A stretch of DNA of 64,000 nt from positions 1,984,001 to 2,048,000 of the forward strand of contig JALJCQ010000014.1 in the NCBI GenBank assembly GCA_023091665.1. Direction: 5' to 3'. Positions 25,975 to 35,641 of the stretch are shown one piece after another. How positions within the stretch are numbered: the first letter of the stretch is position 1; each line of letters opens with the position of its first letter. The DNA is from Pythium myriotylum (lineage: Eukaryota > Oomycota > Peronosporomycetes > Pythiales > Pythiaceae). Below the pieces are notes generated by a model that was not told the DNA's origin, made no database searches, and worked only from the letters and a program-made list of their open reading frames with translations. Position numbers and translations under genes: made by a program.

Positions 25975-27318
25975 GGCGCGACCTCGTCTTGCACTGGCGG
26001 CGTGGGCTGCTTCAGTCGACACTGGAGACATGTTGAGCTTGAACAGACCCTTGCCGATGCGAGTGCCGATGGTCCGCTTGGCGCCCTTGAGAACGACGAA
26101 GCAACCGTCCTTGTCGAACGTCACGGGAGCAACGTCCTCCGTGAATCTTCCGACCGAGAACAGGTTGCGGCTGAGCTTGGGGATATGCCACACGTTGGTG
26201 AGCAAACCCTTCTTGACACCGCTTGGAGTCTTCATCGACATGAGAATGTCTCCCACGCCGACCGCTTGGACCGTGCCATCATCGGCCAGATGCACGTCGA
26301 CTGGGTCAATCTTCTTGTAGTTCATCATGAACTGCTTGGTTCGCGACATGTGCTGAGTCGCACCCGAGTCGACCAACCACGCCGTGGATTGACTCGACTT
26401 GCCTTGGGTCTTCCCGACCGAGAACAGGTACTCGCCGGGGTCTTCATCTCGCGCAAGGTTCGCTCGCTGGAACCGTTGCCGAGGGTTGCCGTTTCCGTTG
26501 CCGTTGCCGTTGCCGCCGGAGTTGCCGTTGCCGTTGCCGTTGTCCTTGACACGCGAGTGGCACTCCGCGGCCCAATGACCGATCTTGCCGCAGTAGTTGC
26601 ACGTGCCAGTCTTCTTGACTGCACGGCCCTTGGGCTTCGCGTCACTTGTCATGAATGCTTGGCCAAGCGTGGCTCCGTCGCCACCTTGCTCCTTGCGCTT
26701 CATGTCTTCATGGAGCAGCCGAGACGTCACGAGTTCCCACGTGAGCGCGTCGACACGCGACTCCAACGCCGTGATGAGGAACTGGTACGACTCGCTGAGA
26801 CTGCCGAGAAGCGTGATCACCAAGTCGTCTTCGCTGACCGGAGCGCCGACTGCGTCGAGTTGCTCGGCCAGGGTCTTGAGCTTGTTGATGTGCGTGAGCA
26901 CATCGTCACCTTCTTCCATCATGGTCGTGAAGAAACGACGACGAAGAAAGAGCTTGTTGGCAAGGCTCTTCTTCTCGAAGTGTTCTTCCAGTCTTGACCA
27001 TGCATCTTGCGCACCACTCGCCGACCGAACCAGCGGGAGCTGCGAGTCTTCCATCGCGAGACAGATCATCGCGAGCGCCTTGCGAGACTTCTTCTTGAAG
27101 AGGGCTCGGTCCGCGTCGGTCTGGCACTGCTCGAGTTTGACCTCTCCACAGACAACTTCCCAGACGTCGCGTTCTTCGAGCACCATCTGCATCTTGAACT
27201 TCCATGTGTGGAAGTTGGTTCCGTCGAACTTGTTGATGCGGGCTGGGGTGGTCGAATCCATGGCGAAGGCTGGGGAGGCGAAGTCGGTGGAGGCAGAGTC
27301 GGCTGGGCTTGGGCTCAT
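25975..27318 (-). pseudogene. M5 gag-pol, 5' piece (Gag to protease)
   Basis: About 446 codons from the ATG at 27318: Gag, CCHC, Gly-Asn repeat and protease. Bases 25975-25979 are the TSD copy. The frame is open to the P3 junction. Confidence 0.93.
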
Positions 27319-27322
27319 AACC

Positions 27323-27681
27323 TGTTGGAAGGTCGCTTGGTTGGTGGGATGCAAAATGCAAAGTGAATTGATCGGGACTTAGTTCGCTGCTGCTACCTCT
27401 AAGCCGTCTGTGTGTGTCCTACGCTACCATTATCAAATGTATGTCCTACCTATCGTAAACATATGCAAACATAAACTGACTTCGTGGATACTTCAACGAA
27501 GTCGATGGGTGGCACTGGATTCAAACCAGAACCAGACGGAGAATCTTCCACATGTCGAATCTTCCACATGTCGAATCTTCCACGGAGAATCTTCTGCAGG
27601 AGAATCTTCTACAGCCGAGCTTCAACTGCCGAGCTTCAACTGGAATGATGACGCTGGGTTCGAGGCGCATCATCTTCAACA
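27323..27681 (-). repeat. 5' LTR of M5 (359 bp)
   Basis: Carries CCATTATC, as does its partner at 17525-17883. The primer-binding site is 27307-27322, read leftward. Confidence 0.95.
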
Positions 27682-29017
27682 AGTTGAACGGTGTGGCGGA
27701 GCGCATGAACCGAACCATCGGTGAGTGTGGTCGTTGCAAGCTCCACCATGCCAACTTGTCCGACGAGTACTGGGGCGAAGCCGTCATGACTGCAGTCGAA
27801 GTTCGCAACCGACTTCCGACCCGCGCTCAAGACTTGTACAAGTCGCCGTACGAAGAATGGTACGGGAAGAAGCCCTTGCTCGCCAACTTCAAGGTGTTCG
27901 GCTGCCATGCGTACGTCCACGTGCCGAAGGAGAAGCGGTCGAAGTTCGACGCCCGAGCCATCTTGTGTCGGTTCCTCGGCTACTCGGACCACGAGAAGGC
28001 GTATCGGTTTGAAGAAATCGCAACCGGTCGGATCGTCATCAGTCGAGACGCGCAGTTCATGGAAGACACGTTCGACGACGGCAAGCGCGAAGAACCCTGG
28101 AGCAAGTCCGTCGAGTTCCGCGACGATGAAGATGATGAGGATCAGGATGAAGCAACCGACAACCAAGATGATGAAGACATGGGTGAGCAGCCAGCCTCAC
28201 CAGCACCAAGTCAGCGCAGCTACGAGCGACCGGAGTGGCAACAGGGCCAGCGGTCGCAGCGTCCAGCAGCACCAGCATCGGCCCAGCAGCCGAATGTCGA
28301 CTACGCACCAGGGTCCAAGCGCCACTCTCGCACGCACTCGCTCGAGAACCTGGCTGAACCGCCAGTTGAGAAGCGCTACGGACGGGTTGGTCGCACAAGT
28401 GGTGCGACTCCACCACCCACGCAAGGTCCAAGGACATCGCTCGAAGATCTGTCTGCACTGCTCACGTCGATCGAAGAGGAAGGCGTAGAAGATGAAGATG
28501 AAGAAGGCGAAGACGTGCAAGAACAAGGGGGAGAAGACCAAGACCACGAAGAGTTTGCTCTCGTCGTGAATTCAGGGGGAGAGTTGCCGACATCGTTCAA
28601 GTCGGCGATGGAATCCGACGACGCCAGCAACTGGAAGGAAGCCTGCGACTCCGAGCTCGAGTCGCTCAAGAAGAACGAGACATGGGACCTAGTCCCTTTG
28701 CCAGCCGGACGCAAGGCCATCACCAGCAAGTGGGTGTTCAAGGTCAAGGAAACCGCCGAAGGACTTGTCGAACGGTACAAGGCTCGACTCGTTGCCAAGG
28801 GGTTCCTGCAGAAGTACGGCATCGACTTCGAAGAGACATTCGCACCCGTCGCCAAGTTCACGTCGATCCGCACCATCCTCAGCATCGCCGCTCGACACAA
28901 GCTCATGATCCATCAGATGGATGTCAAGACGGCGTTCCTGAACGGCAACCTCGACGAAGAAATCTACATGAAGCAGCCCGAAGGCTTCGTCGACCAGCGC
29001 CACCCCGACTACGTGTG
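27682..29017 (+). pseudogene. P2 gag-pol, piece 2 (integrase Glu to RT)
   Basis: Begins with the TSD AGTTG, then continues in frame from NGVAER (catalytic Glu of integrase) through the acidic linker and the first RT blocks ([12 protein letters not shown]). It stops at HPDYVC, where P4 was inserted at about residue 1058. Confidence 0.93.
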
Positions 29018-29089
29018 TGTTGAAGATGATGCGCCTCGAACCCAGCGTCATCATTCCAGTTGAAGCTCGGCAGTTGAAGCTCGGCTGTA

Positions 29090-29158
29090 GAAGATTCTCC
29101 TGCAGAAGATTCTCCGTGGAAGATTCGACATGTGGAAGATTCGACATGTGGAAGATTC
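29090..29158 (+). promoter_or_regulatory. Heat-shock-element-like cluster in U3 (5 x GAAGATTC)
   Basis: Five copies of GAAGATTC at 29090, 29105, 29119, 29135 and 29151, spaced 14-16 bp. Each fits nGAAnnTTCn, the core of the heat-shock factor site. That they bind HSF is inference. The same cluster is in every full LTR of the window, with six copies in the M3 LTR and four in the P8 LTR. Confidence 0.5.
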
Positions 29159-29195
29159 TCCGTCTGGTTCTGGTTTGAATCCAGTGCCACCCATC

Positions 29196-29221
29196 GACTT
29201 CGTTGAAGTATCCACGAAGTC
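29196..29221 (+). other. LTR hairpin, 8-bp perfect stem
   Basis: GACTTCGT and ACGAAGTC flank a 10-nt loop. It is kept in nearly all LTRs and broken in the P1 3' LTR by a 3-bp loss. Function unknown; it could act in DNA as a small palindromic site or in the 3' end of the RNA. Confidence 0.5.
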
Positions 29222-29332
29222 AGTTTATGTTTGCATATGTTTACGATAGGTAGGACATACATTTGATTATGGTAGCGTAGGACACACACAGACGGCTTAG
29301 AGGTAGCAGTAGCGAACTAAGTCCCGATCAAT

Positions 29333-29349
29333 TCACTTTGCATTTTGCA
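29333..29349 (+). promoter_or_regulatory. Oomycete-type initiator plus flanking element in LTR
   Basis: TCACTTT followed by GCATTTTGC fits the oomycete core promoter (YCAYTYY initiator, then CAWTTT). The predicted RNA start at about 29335 gives a 5' leader of about 46 nt before the first ATG and an R-U5 of about 42 bp. The array copies at 46769 onward have TTACTTT here, which breaks the invariant C of the initiator. Confidence 0.55.
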
Positions 29350-29376
29350 TCCCACCAACCAAGCGACCTTTCAACA

Positions 29377-29392
29377 GGTTATGAGCCCAAGC
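29377..29392 (+). other. Primer-binding site matching the initiator tRNA-Met anticodon arm
   Basis: GGTTATGAGCCCAAGC starts directly after the LTR. Its first 12 nt are the complement of GGGCUCAUAACC, the anticodon loop and 3' stem of eukaryotic initiator tRNA-Met. Drosophila copia and yeast Ty5 use an internal tRNA-iMet fragment in this way. It lacks the TGG start of a normal 3'-CCA primer site. The gag ATG is part of it. The same site follows every 5' LTR in the window. Confidence 0.8.
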
Positions 29393-32300
29393 CCAGCCGA
29401 CTCTGCCTCCACCGACTTCGCCTCCCCAGCCTTCGCCATGGATTCGACCACCCCAGCCCGCATCAACAAGTTCGACGGAACCAACTTCCACACATGGAAG
29501 TTCAAGATGCAGATGGTGCTCGAAGAACGCGACGTCTGGGAAGTTGTCTGTGGAGAGGTCAAACTCGAGCAGTGCCAGACCGACGCGGACCGAGCCCTCT
29601 TCAAGAAGAAGTCTCGCAAGGCGCTCGCGATGATCTGTCTCGCGATGGAAGACTCGCAGCTCCCGCTGGTTCGGTCGGCGAGTGGTGCGCAAGATGCATG
29701 GTCAAGACTGGAAGAACACTTCGAGAAGAAGAGCCTTGCCAACAAGCTCTTTCTTCGTCGTCGTTTCTTCACGACCATGATGGAAGAAGGTGACGATGTG
29801 CTCACGCACATCAACAAGCTCAAGACCCTGGCCGAGCAACTCGACGCAGTCGGCGCTCCGGTCAGCGAAGACGACTTGGTGATCACGCTTCTCGGCAGTC
29901 TCAGCGAGTCGTACCAGTTCCTCATCACGGCGTTGGAGTCGCGTGTCGACGCGCTCACGTGGGAACTCGTGACGTCTCGGCTGCTCCATGAAGACATGAA
30001 GCGCAAGGAGCAAGGTGGCGACGGAGCCACGCTTGGCCAAGCGTTCATGACAAGTGACGCGAAGCCCAAGGGCCGTGCAGTCAAGAAGACTGGCACGTGC
30101 AACTACTGCGGCAAGATCGGTCATTGGGCCGCGGAGTGCCACTCGCGTGTCAAGGACAACGGCAACGGCAACGGCAACTCCGGCGGCAACGGCAACGGCA
30201 ACGGAAACGGCAACCCTCGGCAACGGTTCCAGCGAGCCAACCTTGCGCGAGATGAAGACCCCGGCGAGTACCTGTTCTCGGTCGGGAAGACCCAAGGCAA
30301 GTCGAGTCAATCCACGGCGTGGTTGGTCGACTCGGGTGCGACTCAGCACATGTCGCGAACCAAGCAGTTCATGATGAACTACAAGAAGATTGACCCAGTC
30401 GACGTGCATCTGGCCGATGATGGCACGGTCCAAGCGGTTGGCGTGGGAGACATTCTCATGTCGATGAAGACTCCAAGCGGTGTCAAGAAGGGTTTGCTCA
30501 CCAACGTGTGGCATATCCCCAAGCTCAGCCGCAACCTGTTCTCGGTCGGAAGATTCACGGAGGACGTTGCTCCCGTGACGTTCGACAAGGACGGTTGCTT
30601 CGTCGTTCTCAAGGGCGCCAAGCGGACCATCGGCACTCGTATCGGCAAGGGTCTGTTCAAGCTCAACATGTCTCCAGTGTCGACTGAAGCAGCCCACGCC
30701 GCCAGTACAAGACGAGGTCGCGCCATGTCCAAGTCGTACCTGTGGCACCTCCGACTCGGTCACATCGGCTTCAGCGGTCTCGAAGCCATCGTCAAGAAGG
30801 ACCTCGCCGACGGACTCGATATCGGGTCTGTGCAGGAGTGGGAGGTCTGTGAAGGCTGTGCACTCGGCAAGCTGACTCGCGTCAAGTTCCAGTCGGGCAC
30901 GACCAAGCGGTCTGCGAATCTGCTTGACGTCGTGTACAGCGATGTGGCCGGCCCCATGAAGACTCCGACTTTCGGTGGCATGAAGTACTTTGCCACCTTC
31001 ACCGACGACAAGTCTCGACTGTGCAAGTTGTACCTGATGCGGTCCAAGGACGAAGTCTACGACAAGTTCGTCGAGTTCGTCAACTGGGCCGAGAACCAAA
31101 CCGGTCGTCGAGTCAAGGTGCTTCGAACCGACGGCGGCGGCGAGTACCAGTCGGCCAAACTTGCCAAGTTCTGCCGCAAGCGTGGCATCGAGCACGACGT
31201 CACGCCGCCATACACGCCTCAGTTGAACGGTGTGGCGGAGCGCATGAACCGAACCATCGGTGAGTGTGGTCGTTGCAAGCTCCACCATGCCAACTTGTCC
31301 GACGAGTACTGGGGCGAAGCCGTCATGACTGCAGTCGAAGTTCGCAACCGACTTCCGACCCGCGCTCAAGACTTGTACAAGTCGCCGTACGAAGAATGGT
31401 ACGGGAAGAAGCCCTTGCTCGCCAACTTCAAGGTGTTCGGCTGCCATGCGTACGTCCACGTGCCGAAGGAGAAGCGGTCGAAGTTCGACGCCCGAGCCAT
31501 CTTGTGTCGGTTCCTCGGCTACTCGGACCACGAGAAGGCGTATCGGTTTGAAGAAATCGCAACCGGTCGGATCGTCATCAGTCGAGACGCGCAGTTCATG
31601 GAAGACACGTTCGACGACGGCAAGCGCGAAGAACCCTGGAGCAAGTCCGTCGAGTTCCGCGACGATGAAGATGATGAGGATCAGGATGAAGCAACCGACA
31701 ACCAAGATGATGAAGACATGGGTGAGCAGCCAGCCTCACCAGCACCAAGTCAGCGCAGCTACGAGCGACCGGAGTGGCAACAGGGCCAGCGGTCGCAGCG
31801 TCCAGCAGCACCAGCATCGGCCCAGCAGCCGAATGTCGACTACGCACCAGGGTCCAAGCGCCACTCTCGCACGCACTCGCTCGAGAACCTGGCTGAACCG
31901 CCAGTTGAGAAGCGCTACGGACGGGTTGGTCGCACAAGTGGTGCGACTCCACCACCCACGCAAGGTCCAAGGACATCGCTCGAAGATCTGTCTGCACTGC
32001 TCACGTCGATCGAAGAGGAAGGCGTAGAAGATGAAGATGAAGAAGGCGAAGACGTGCAAGAACAAGGGGGAGAAGACCAAGACCACGAAGAGTTTGCTCT
32101 CGTCGTGAATTCAGGGGGAGAGTTGCCGACATCGTTCAAGTCGGCGATGGAATCCGACGACGCCAGCAACTGGAAGGAAGCCTGCGACTCCGAGCTCGAG
32201 TCGCTCAAGAAGAACGAGACCTGGGACCTAGTCCCTTTGCCAGCCGGACGCAAGGCCATCACCAGCAAGTGGGTGTTCAAGGTCAAGGAAACCGCCGAAG

Positions 32301-33748
32301 GACTTGTCGAACGGTACAAGGCTCGACTCGTTGCCAAGGGGTTCCTGCAGAAGTACGGCATCGACTTCGAAGAGACATTCGCACCCGTCGCCAAGTTCAC
32401 GTCGATCCGCACCATCCTCAGCATCGCCGCTCGACACAAGCTCATGATCCATCAGATGGATGTCAAGACGGCGTTCCTGAACGGCAACCTCGACGAAGAA
32501 ATCTACATGAAGCAGCCCGAAGGCTTCGTCGACCAGCGCCACCCCGACTACGTGTGCAAGCTCAAGCGCTCGCTCTACGGTCTCAAGCAGTCGCCACGCA
32601 TGTGGAACCAGACCATCGACGCCTTCATGCGCAAGGTCGGCTTCACCAAGTGCGAGATGGACCACTGCGTGTACGTCAAGCGGAGCGGCTCAGCGATGAT
32701 CTTCGTGGTGATCTACGTCGACGACCTCATCCTCGCCTGCAACAGCCTCGAGTTGCTCACGGCGACCAAGCGTGCATTCAGCGAACGCTTCGAGATGTCC
32801 GACCTCGGCGAACTCAAGTACTGCCTCGGCATGGAAGTTGATCAAGACCCCAAGTCCGGCGACGTGACCATGCGGCAGACCAAGTTCCTGCAGTCGATCC
32901 TGACCAAGTTCGGCATGCAAGACTGCAAACCAGTGAGGACCCCTCAAGACCCCGGACTCAAGCTGACCAAGGCCATGTGTGAAGGTGGTTGCAAGCACGA
33001 AGACACCATGAAGAACGTGCCGTACCGAAGTGCAGTCGGCGCACTGATGTACCTCATGGTCGGCACTCGACCAGACCTCGCAGCGGCAGTCGGCACACTC
33101 AGCCAGTTCGCCGCGGACCCGTGTCCAACACACTGGCAAGCTCTCAAGCGTGTGCTCCGGTATCTGCAAGCGACTCCGACCTACGGCCTGCAGTTCTCGG
33201 CATCGAACGACGGAAGACTGGTCGGCTACTCCGACGCCGACTGGGCTGGCGACATCGAGTCACGTCGAAGCACCAGCGGCTACGTGTTCATGCTCAACGG
33301 CGGATGCATCAGCTGGCGCAGCAAGAAGCAGCGAACTGTCGCCCTCTCCTCGACCGAAGCAGAGTACATGGCTCTATCGGAAGCGATCCAAGAAGCCGTG
33401 TGGCTCAAGGCGTTCCTGTGCGAACTCGGCGAAGTTGCAAGCGACCAAGCGCTCACGGTGTACGAAGACAACCAAGGTGCGATCGCGTTGGCCAAGAACC
33501 CCGAGTTCCACAAGCGCACCAAGCACATCGACATTCGCTATCACTTCGTTCGTGAGAAGGTCGAGGACGGTCAAGTGTCTCTCCAGTATTGCCCGACCCA
33601 AGACATGCTTGCCGACATCATGACCAAGCCGATCCCCACTGTCCAGTTCGACGTGCTCCGCACCAAGCTTGGTGTTCAAGACGCAGTCGAGTCGAGGGGG
33701 AGTGTTGAAGATGATGCGCCTCGAACCCAGCGTCATCATTCCAGTTGA
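29381..33748 (+). CDS. gag-pol: Copia Gag-Pol polyprotein of P4 (reference ORF, 1,455 aa)
   Basis: A single ORF for the whole replication machinery. Gag (residues about 20-230, [14 protein letters not shown] block) forms the particle. The CCHC knuckle (C240, C243, H248, C253) binds RNA and is followed by a Gly-Asn repeat. Protease has DSG at D317. Integrase has an H456/H461/C490/C493 zinc site and catalytic D521, D584, E620 (spacing 35). An acidic, Gln/Pro-rich linker follows at about 735-900. RT has D1027 and Y1112-VDD. RNase H has D1285, E1326 and D1363. The ATG at 29381 lies in the primer-binding site; the Met at 29438 has a stronger context (GCCATGG) and could be the main start. The last 15 codons lie in the 3' LTR. 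No frameshift separates gag from pol, so how extra Gag is made is unclear. Confidence 0.96.
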   Translation: MSPSPADSASTDFASPAFAMDSTTPARINKFDGTNFHTWKFKMQMVLEERDVWEVVCGEVKLEQCQTDADRALFKKKSRKALAMICLAMEDSQLPLVRSASGAQDAWSRLEEHFEKKSLANKLFLRRRFFTTMMEEGDDVLTHINKLKTLAEQLDAVGAPVSEDDLVITLLGSLSESYQFLITALESRVDALTWELVTSRLLHEDMKRKEQGGDGATLGQAFMTSDAKPKGRAVKKTGTCNYCGKIGHWAAECHSRVKDNGNGNGNSGGNGNGNGNGNPRQRFQRANLARDEDPGEYLFSVGKTQGKSSQSTAWLVDSGATQHMSRTKQFMMNYKKIDPVDVHLADDGTVQAVGVGDILMSMKTPSGVKKGLLTNVWHIPKLSRNLFSVGRFTEDVAPVTFDKDGCFVVLKGAKRTIGTRIGKGLFKLNMSPVSTEAAHAASTRRGRAMSKSYLWHLRLGHIGFSGLEAIVKKDLADGLDIGSVQEWEVCEGCALGKLTRVKFQSGTTKRSANLLDVVYSDVAGPMKTPTFGGMKYFATFTDDKSRLCKLYLMRSKDEVYDKFVEFVNWAENQTGRRVKVLRTDGGGEYQSAKLAKFCRKRGIEHDVTPPYTPQLNGVAERMNRTIGECGRCKLHHANLSDEYWGEAVMTAVEVRNRLPTRAQDLYKSPYEEWYGKKPLLANFKVFGCHAYVHVPKEKRSKFDARAILCRFLGYSDHEKAYRFEEIATGRIVISRDAQFMEDTFDDGKREEPWSKSVEFRDDEDDEDQDEATDNQDDEDMGEQPASPAPSQRSYERPEWQQGQRSQRPAAPASAQQPNVDYAPGSKRHSRTHSLENLAEPPVEKRYGRVGRTSGATPPPTQGPRTSLEDLSALLTSIEEEGVEDEDEEGEDVQEQGGEDQDHEEFALVVNSGGELPTSFKSAMESDDASNWKEACDSELESLKKNETWDLVPLPAGRKAITSKWVFKVKETAEGLVERYKARLVAKGFLQKYGIDFEETFAPVAKFTSIRTILSIAARHKLMIHQMDVKTAFLNGNLDEEIYMKQPEGFVDQRHPDYVCKLKRSLYGLKQSPRMWNQTIDAFMRKVGFTKCEMDHCVYVKRSGSAMIFVVIYVDDLILACNSLELLTATKRAFSERFEMSDLGELKYCLGMEVDQDPKSGDVTMRQTKFLQSILTKFGMQDCKPVRTPQDPGLKLTKAMCEGGCKHEDTMKNVPYRSAVGALMYLMVGTRPDLAAAVGTLSQFAADPCPTHWQALKRVLRYLQATPTYGLQFSASNDGRLVGYSDADWAGDIESRRSTSGYVFMLNGGCISWRSKKQRTVALSSTEAEYMALSEAIQEAVWLKAFLCELGEVASDQALTVYEDNQGAIALAKNPEFHKRTKHIDIRYHFVREKVEDGQVSLQYCPTQDMLADIMTKPIPTVQFDVLRTKLGVQDAVESRGSVEDDAPRTQRHHSS
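33694..33702 (+). other. Polypurine tract
   Basis: GAGGGGGAG ends exactly at the base before the 3' LTR, where plus-strand DNA synthesis is expected to prime. The same tract precedes every complete 3' LTR here; P1 has one changed base. Confidence 0.85.
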
Positions 33749-34061
33749 AGCTCGGCAGTTGAAGCTCGGCTGTAGAAGATTCTCCTGCAGAAGATTCTCC
33801 GTGGAAGATTCGACATGTGGAAGATTCGACATGTGGAAGATTCTCCGTCTGGTTCTGGTTTGAATCCAGTGCCACCCATCGACTTCGTTGAAGTATCCAC
33901 GAAGTCAGTTTATGTTTGCATATGTTTACGATAGGTAGGACATACATTTGATTATGGTAGCGTAGGACACACACAGACGGCTTAGAGGTAGCAGTAGCGA
34001 ACTAAGTCCCGATCAATTCACTTTGCATTTTGCATCCCACCAACCAAGCGACCTTTCAACA
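33703..34061 (+). repeat. 3' LTR of P4 (359 bp)
   Basis: Appears identical to 29018-29376. The first 46 bp encode the C-terminus and stop codon of the polyprotein. Confidence 0.96.
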
Positions 34062-35258
34062 GTGTGCAAGCTCAAGCGCTCGCTCTACGGTCTCAAGCAG
34101 TCGCCACGCATGTGGAACCAGACCATCGACGCCTTCATGCGCAAGGTCGGCTTCACCAAGTGCGAGATGGACCACTGCGTGTACGTCAAGCGGAGCGGCT
34201 CAGCGATGATCTTCGTGGTGATCTACGTCGACGACCTCATCCTCGCCTGCAACAGCCTCGAGTTGCTCACGGCGACCAAGCGTGCACTCAGCGAACGCTT
34301 CGAGATGTCCGACCTCGGCGAACTCAAGTACTGCCTCGGCATGGAAGTTGATCAAGACCCCAAGTCCGGCGACGTGACCATGCGGCAGACCAAGTTCCTG
34401 CAGTCGATCCTGACCAAGTTCGGCATGCAAGACTGCAAACCAGTGAGGACCCCTCAAGACCCCGGACTCAAGCTGACCAAGGCCATGTGTGAAGGTGGTT
34501 GCAAGCACGAAGACACCATGAAGAACGTGCCGTACCGAAGTGCAGTCGGCGCACTCATGTACCTCATGGTCGGCACTCGACCAGACCTCGCAGCGGCAGT
34601 CGGCACACTCAGCCAGTTCGCCGCGGACCCGTGTCCAACACACTGGCAAGCTCTCAAGCGTGTGCTCCGGTATCTGCAAGCGACTCCGACCTACGGCCTG
34701 CAGTTCTCGGCATCGAACGACGGAAGACTGGTCGGCTACTCCGACGCCGACTGGGCTGGCGACATCGAGTCACGTCGAAGCACCAGCGGCTACGTGTTCA
34801 TGCTCAACGGCGGATGCATCAGCTGGCGCAGCAAGAAGCAGCGAACTGTCGCCCTCTCCTCGACCGAAGCAGAGTACATGGCTCTATCGGAAGCGATCCA
34901 AGAAGCCGTGTGGCTCAAGGCGTTCCTGTGCGAACTCGGCGAAGTTGCAAGCGACCAAGCGCTCACGGTGTACGAAGACAACCAAGGTGCGATCGCGTTG
35001 GCCAAGAACCCCGAGTTCCACAAGCGCACCAAGCACATCGACATTCGCTATCACTTCGTTCGTGAGAAGGTCGAGGACGGTCAAGTGTCTCTCCAGTATT
35101 GCCCGACCCAAGACATGCTTGCCGACATCATGACCAAGCCGATCCCCACTGTCCAGTTCGACGTGCTCCGCACCAAGCTTGGTGTTCAAGACGCAGTCGA
35201 GTCGAGGGGGAGTGTTGAAGATGATGCGCCTCGAACCCAGCGTCATCATTCCAGTTGA
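34062..35258 (+). pseudogene. P2 gag-pol, piece 3 (RT to RNase H)
   Basis: Begins with the TSD GTGTG and continues P2's RT ([15 protein letters not shown]) and RNase H to the stop. With pieces 15680-17524 and 27687-29017 it sums to exactly 4,368 nt, i.e. 1,455 codons plus stop. It keeps RALSERF, unlike P4 inserted beside it. Confidence 0.93.
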
Positions 35259-35278
35259 AGCTCGGCAGTTGAAGCTCG
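35213..35278 (+). repeat. 3' LTR of P2, first 66 bp
   Basis: LTR positions 1-66 after P2's polypurine tract. The P5 insertion interrupts it at GCTCG (35274-35278). The remaining positions 62-359 are now at 45306-45603, with a second copy at 40323-40620 from the tandem duplication. Confidence 0.93.
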
Positions 35279-35637
35279 TGTTGAAGATGATGCGCCTCGA
35301 ACCCAGCGTCATCATTCCAGTTGAAGCTCGGCAGTTGAAGCTCGGCTGTAGAAGATTCTCCTGCAGAAGATTCTCCGTGGAAGATTCGACATGTGGAAGA
35401 TTCGACATGTGGAAGATTCTCCGTCTGGTTCTGGTTTGAATCCAGTGCCACCCATCGACTTCGTTGAAGTATCCACGAAGTCAGTTTATGTTTGCATATG
35501 TTTACGATAGGTAGGACATACATTTGATTATGGTAGCGTAGGACACACACAGACGGCTTAGAGGTAGCAGTAGCGAACTAAGTCCCGATCAATTCACTTT
35601 GCATTTTGCATCCCACCAACCAAGCGACCTTTCAACA
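35279..35637 (+). repeat. 5' LTR of P5 (359 bp)
   Basis: Standard LTR placed directly after the 66-bp P2 LTR start. The primer-binding site is 35638-35653. Confidence 0.95.
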
Positions 35638-35641
35638 GGTT

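Larger units (their letters stand above)
17525..27681 (-). mobile_element. Copia element M5, split by P3
   Basis: Minus-strand element with 3' LTR 17525-17883 and 5' LTR 27323-27681, TSD AGTTG at 17520-17524 and 27682-27686. Both LTRs share the private variant CCATTATC (others CCATAATC), which confirms that these two distant LTRs are a pair. Without P3 and one TSD copy the element is 5,044 bp with an ORF of exactly 1,455 codons. Confidence 0.95.
29018..29376 (+). repeat. 5' LTR of P4 (reference LTR, 359 bp)
   Basis: Short inverted ends TGTTG/CAACA. Contents in order: a repeated GTTGAAGCTCGGC block, a cluster of GAAGATTC motifs, a tRNA T-arm-like stretch, an 8-bp-stem hairpin, an AT-rich stretch around TTTGCATATGTTTACG, and an initiator-like site near the 3' end. 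Other LTRs can be mapped by offset from this copy. Confidence 0.96.
29018..34061 (+). mobile_element. Complete Copia element P4 (5,044 bp, reference copy)
   Basis: 5' LTR 29018-29376, internal region 29377-33702, 3' LTR 33703-34061, TSD GTGTG at 29013-29017 and 34062-34066. I saw no difference between the two LTRs on reading, so insertion was recent. The host sequence on both sides is P2 RT. The subfamily change RAFSERF (others RALSERF) is shared only with P5 and P6. Confidence 0.97.

Noticed and set aside
29345..29380. Upstream start at TTG giving 12 extra residues before the gag ATG
   Set aside because: TTG starts are not expected in eukaryotes, and this stretch is LTR R/U5 conserved for other reasons. 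The ATG at 29381 or 29438 is preferred.
29702..31705. 667-codon ORF on the strand opposite gag-integrase, repeated in every long copy
   Set aside because: It lies fully antisense to the conserved polyprotein and has no recognisable domain. Codon use rich in TCG, GAC and CTC on the coding strand leaves the complement short of stops. Conservation across copies follows from the sense gene.
35213..35637. An LTR with a 66-bp internal duplication at the start of P5
   Set aside because: The GCTCG TSD at 35274-35278 and 40323-40327, and the remnant LTR after P5, show that P5 was inserted into the P2 LTR.
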